From Lamellibrachia satsuma (Eukaryota; Annelida; Polychaeta; Sabellida; Siboglinidae), in assembly GCA_033239005.1 (NCBI GenBank), contig BSQZ01000029.1:4533501-4597500 (forward strand): 64,000 nt of DNA. Direction: 5' to 3'. Positions 62,974-64,000 of the stretch are shown here, piece by piece. The position numbers were made by a program, and so were the translations under genes. Numbering within the stretch: position 1 is the stretch's first letter; every line of letters starts with the position of its first letter. The notes beneath the pieces were generated by a model, which saw only the letters and a program-made list of their open reading frames with translations, was not told the DNA's origin and made no database searches.

Positions 62974-64000
62974 CAAATCAACAGGAGGAGGAGGAAAACA
63001 CAGTCAGAACAAAAAGACGAAAATGCAAGAAGATGCAAGAAAGTAGAACTAAGCAAAACTAGTCATGACAACGGAACATATGATATGGTAAAGAGAAGAC
63101 AATTAAGAATTACTTGAAAGAGAGACCAGAAGGACCAAGATACGGGAATGGATCGCTTAGCAGAAGCATCTAATGCGAACGTGTATCAGTTTACCTTTCA
63201 CACGGTCTCGTTGAAGGCGATACGACCATGTGCGCGTCGGCTTTTACGAAATTACGTGAGGCGTAACTCAAGATGAGCGCGCGGCATTCCTGTCTTGCAT
63301 ATGAACGGCCAGTGCAGATTTTGCATCCGTTTAACATTCTGGACCACGGCGTGAAAAAGCTGTTTTCGCGTGATACGAATCTCCCCTAAAAGGAGCCCCT
63401 ATCGCATCTTTATTTCTCGTGTAATACTCATCAGCGTCTGAATGAGGCAGATCAATCAAATGCTACAGAATACCAAGCCCAATCACCTGCAAATGGGGCA
63501 ATGTCAACGACATGTGCTTGTTTCACACACGATGAAGCAGCAGCTATTTGGCATCTGAGACGTCAGCCATAGGCACTTTTTTTGCGCCGACCGTGCTGAC
63601 AACGTTTATATGAGAAATTACCAGGCGTAATACGTGTGCTCAGAGCAATGATTGATTTCACCTTGTGTGGGATGTTTGTCAAGTTTCAATAGCTTGCTGG
63701 GTTTCTGTTGTTACACTCATACCAAACGCGACACCGGTAAGCTGCTAGCAAACTCAAATGGAACTCAGATCAAAAAACAATTCTTTACAAATTCAGAAAG
63801 TGCTCATATACCAGCAATGTGCAAAAAGACTGTTTTTGAGTTCGCTGTTCAATAATTGGATAAGCATGTTTTGTTTGTGTAGAAAGCGTTGTCGAGATGT
63901 GTCAGTTCGATGTTTTTAACACATTTCACTTAAACTAAGGCATGTTATCTGCGACAATGGACCTGCATATCGCGTGCAAGCTTGCGGTCGCTGTGATCGC
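62974..64000. other. No gene recognised
   Basis: A purine-rich stretch to about 63130, then unique sequence. A 67-codon ORF at 63652-63855 (+) is unassigned. Confidence 0.6.

Overview
The window reads as gene-poor, repeat-dense nuclear DNA of an animal. No bacterial-style gene arrays, operons or phage genes are present. What can be recognised is decayed transposon coding sequence plus a large load of micro- and minisatellites. CR1-, RTE- and I-type non-LTR retrotransposons, a ZMYM1-like hAT transposase, tRNA-derived SINE-like pieces and very long CA/AT/GGT microsatellites together suggest an invertebrate. A marine lophotrochozoan such as a mollusc would fit, but that is inference and no species is claimed.

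Layout. 1-10 kb: minisatellites with 66, 18, 69, 37 and 24 bp units, one candidate secreted-protein first exon on the minus strand (4962-5160), and a 27-bp-arm snapback at 9489-9560. 10-19 kb: a 664 bp TG/TGGGTG/TGCG tract, a TATA-type candidate promoter with a minimal first exon (15024-15225), and an AT tract. 19.7-21.3 kb: a 5'-truncated CR1-clade element with a 486-codon open reverse transcriptase ORF. 25.5-26.3 kb: an unidentified stretch open over 290 codons apart from two stops. 29.1-30.3 kb: a broken hAT transposase whose reading region is split by a 54 bp minisatellite. 32-34.4 kb: a tetranucleotide mosaic, a 104 bp tandem duplication and a cluster of CRE-like sites. 39.2-43.9 kb: two more CR1 copies, convergent, both with tandem repeats at their 5' truncation points. 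46-49 kb: several CACG/CA tracts and a pyrimidine-rich tract. 49.06-50.89 kb: a truncated RNase-H-bearing non-LTR element on the minus strand. 52.9-55 kb: G-rich GGT and CAGCGG tracts. 57.1-64 kb: minisatellites with 51, 41 and 20 bp units next to fragments of RTE-type retrotransposons and two adjacent hairpins.

No complete host gene could be demonstrated. The two candidate gene starts are single exons supported by signal-peptide, TATA and splice-donor features only. The main biological themes are repeated contact between TE fragments and minisatellites, a conserved 3' hairpin plus decamer repeat shared by the three CR1 copies, and an apparent excess of the palindrome TGACGTCA. I found no convincing new enzymatic or defence system; the most interesting signals are structural and evolutionary.
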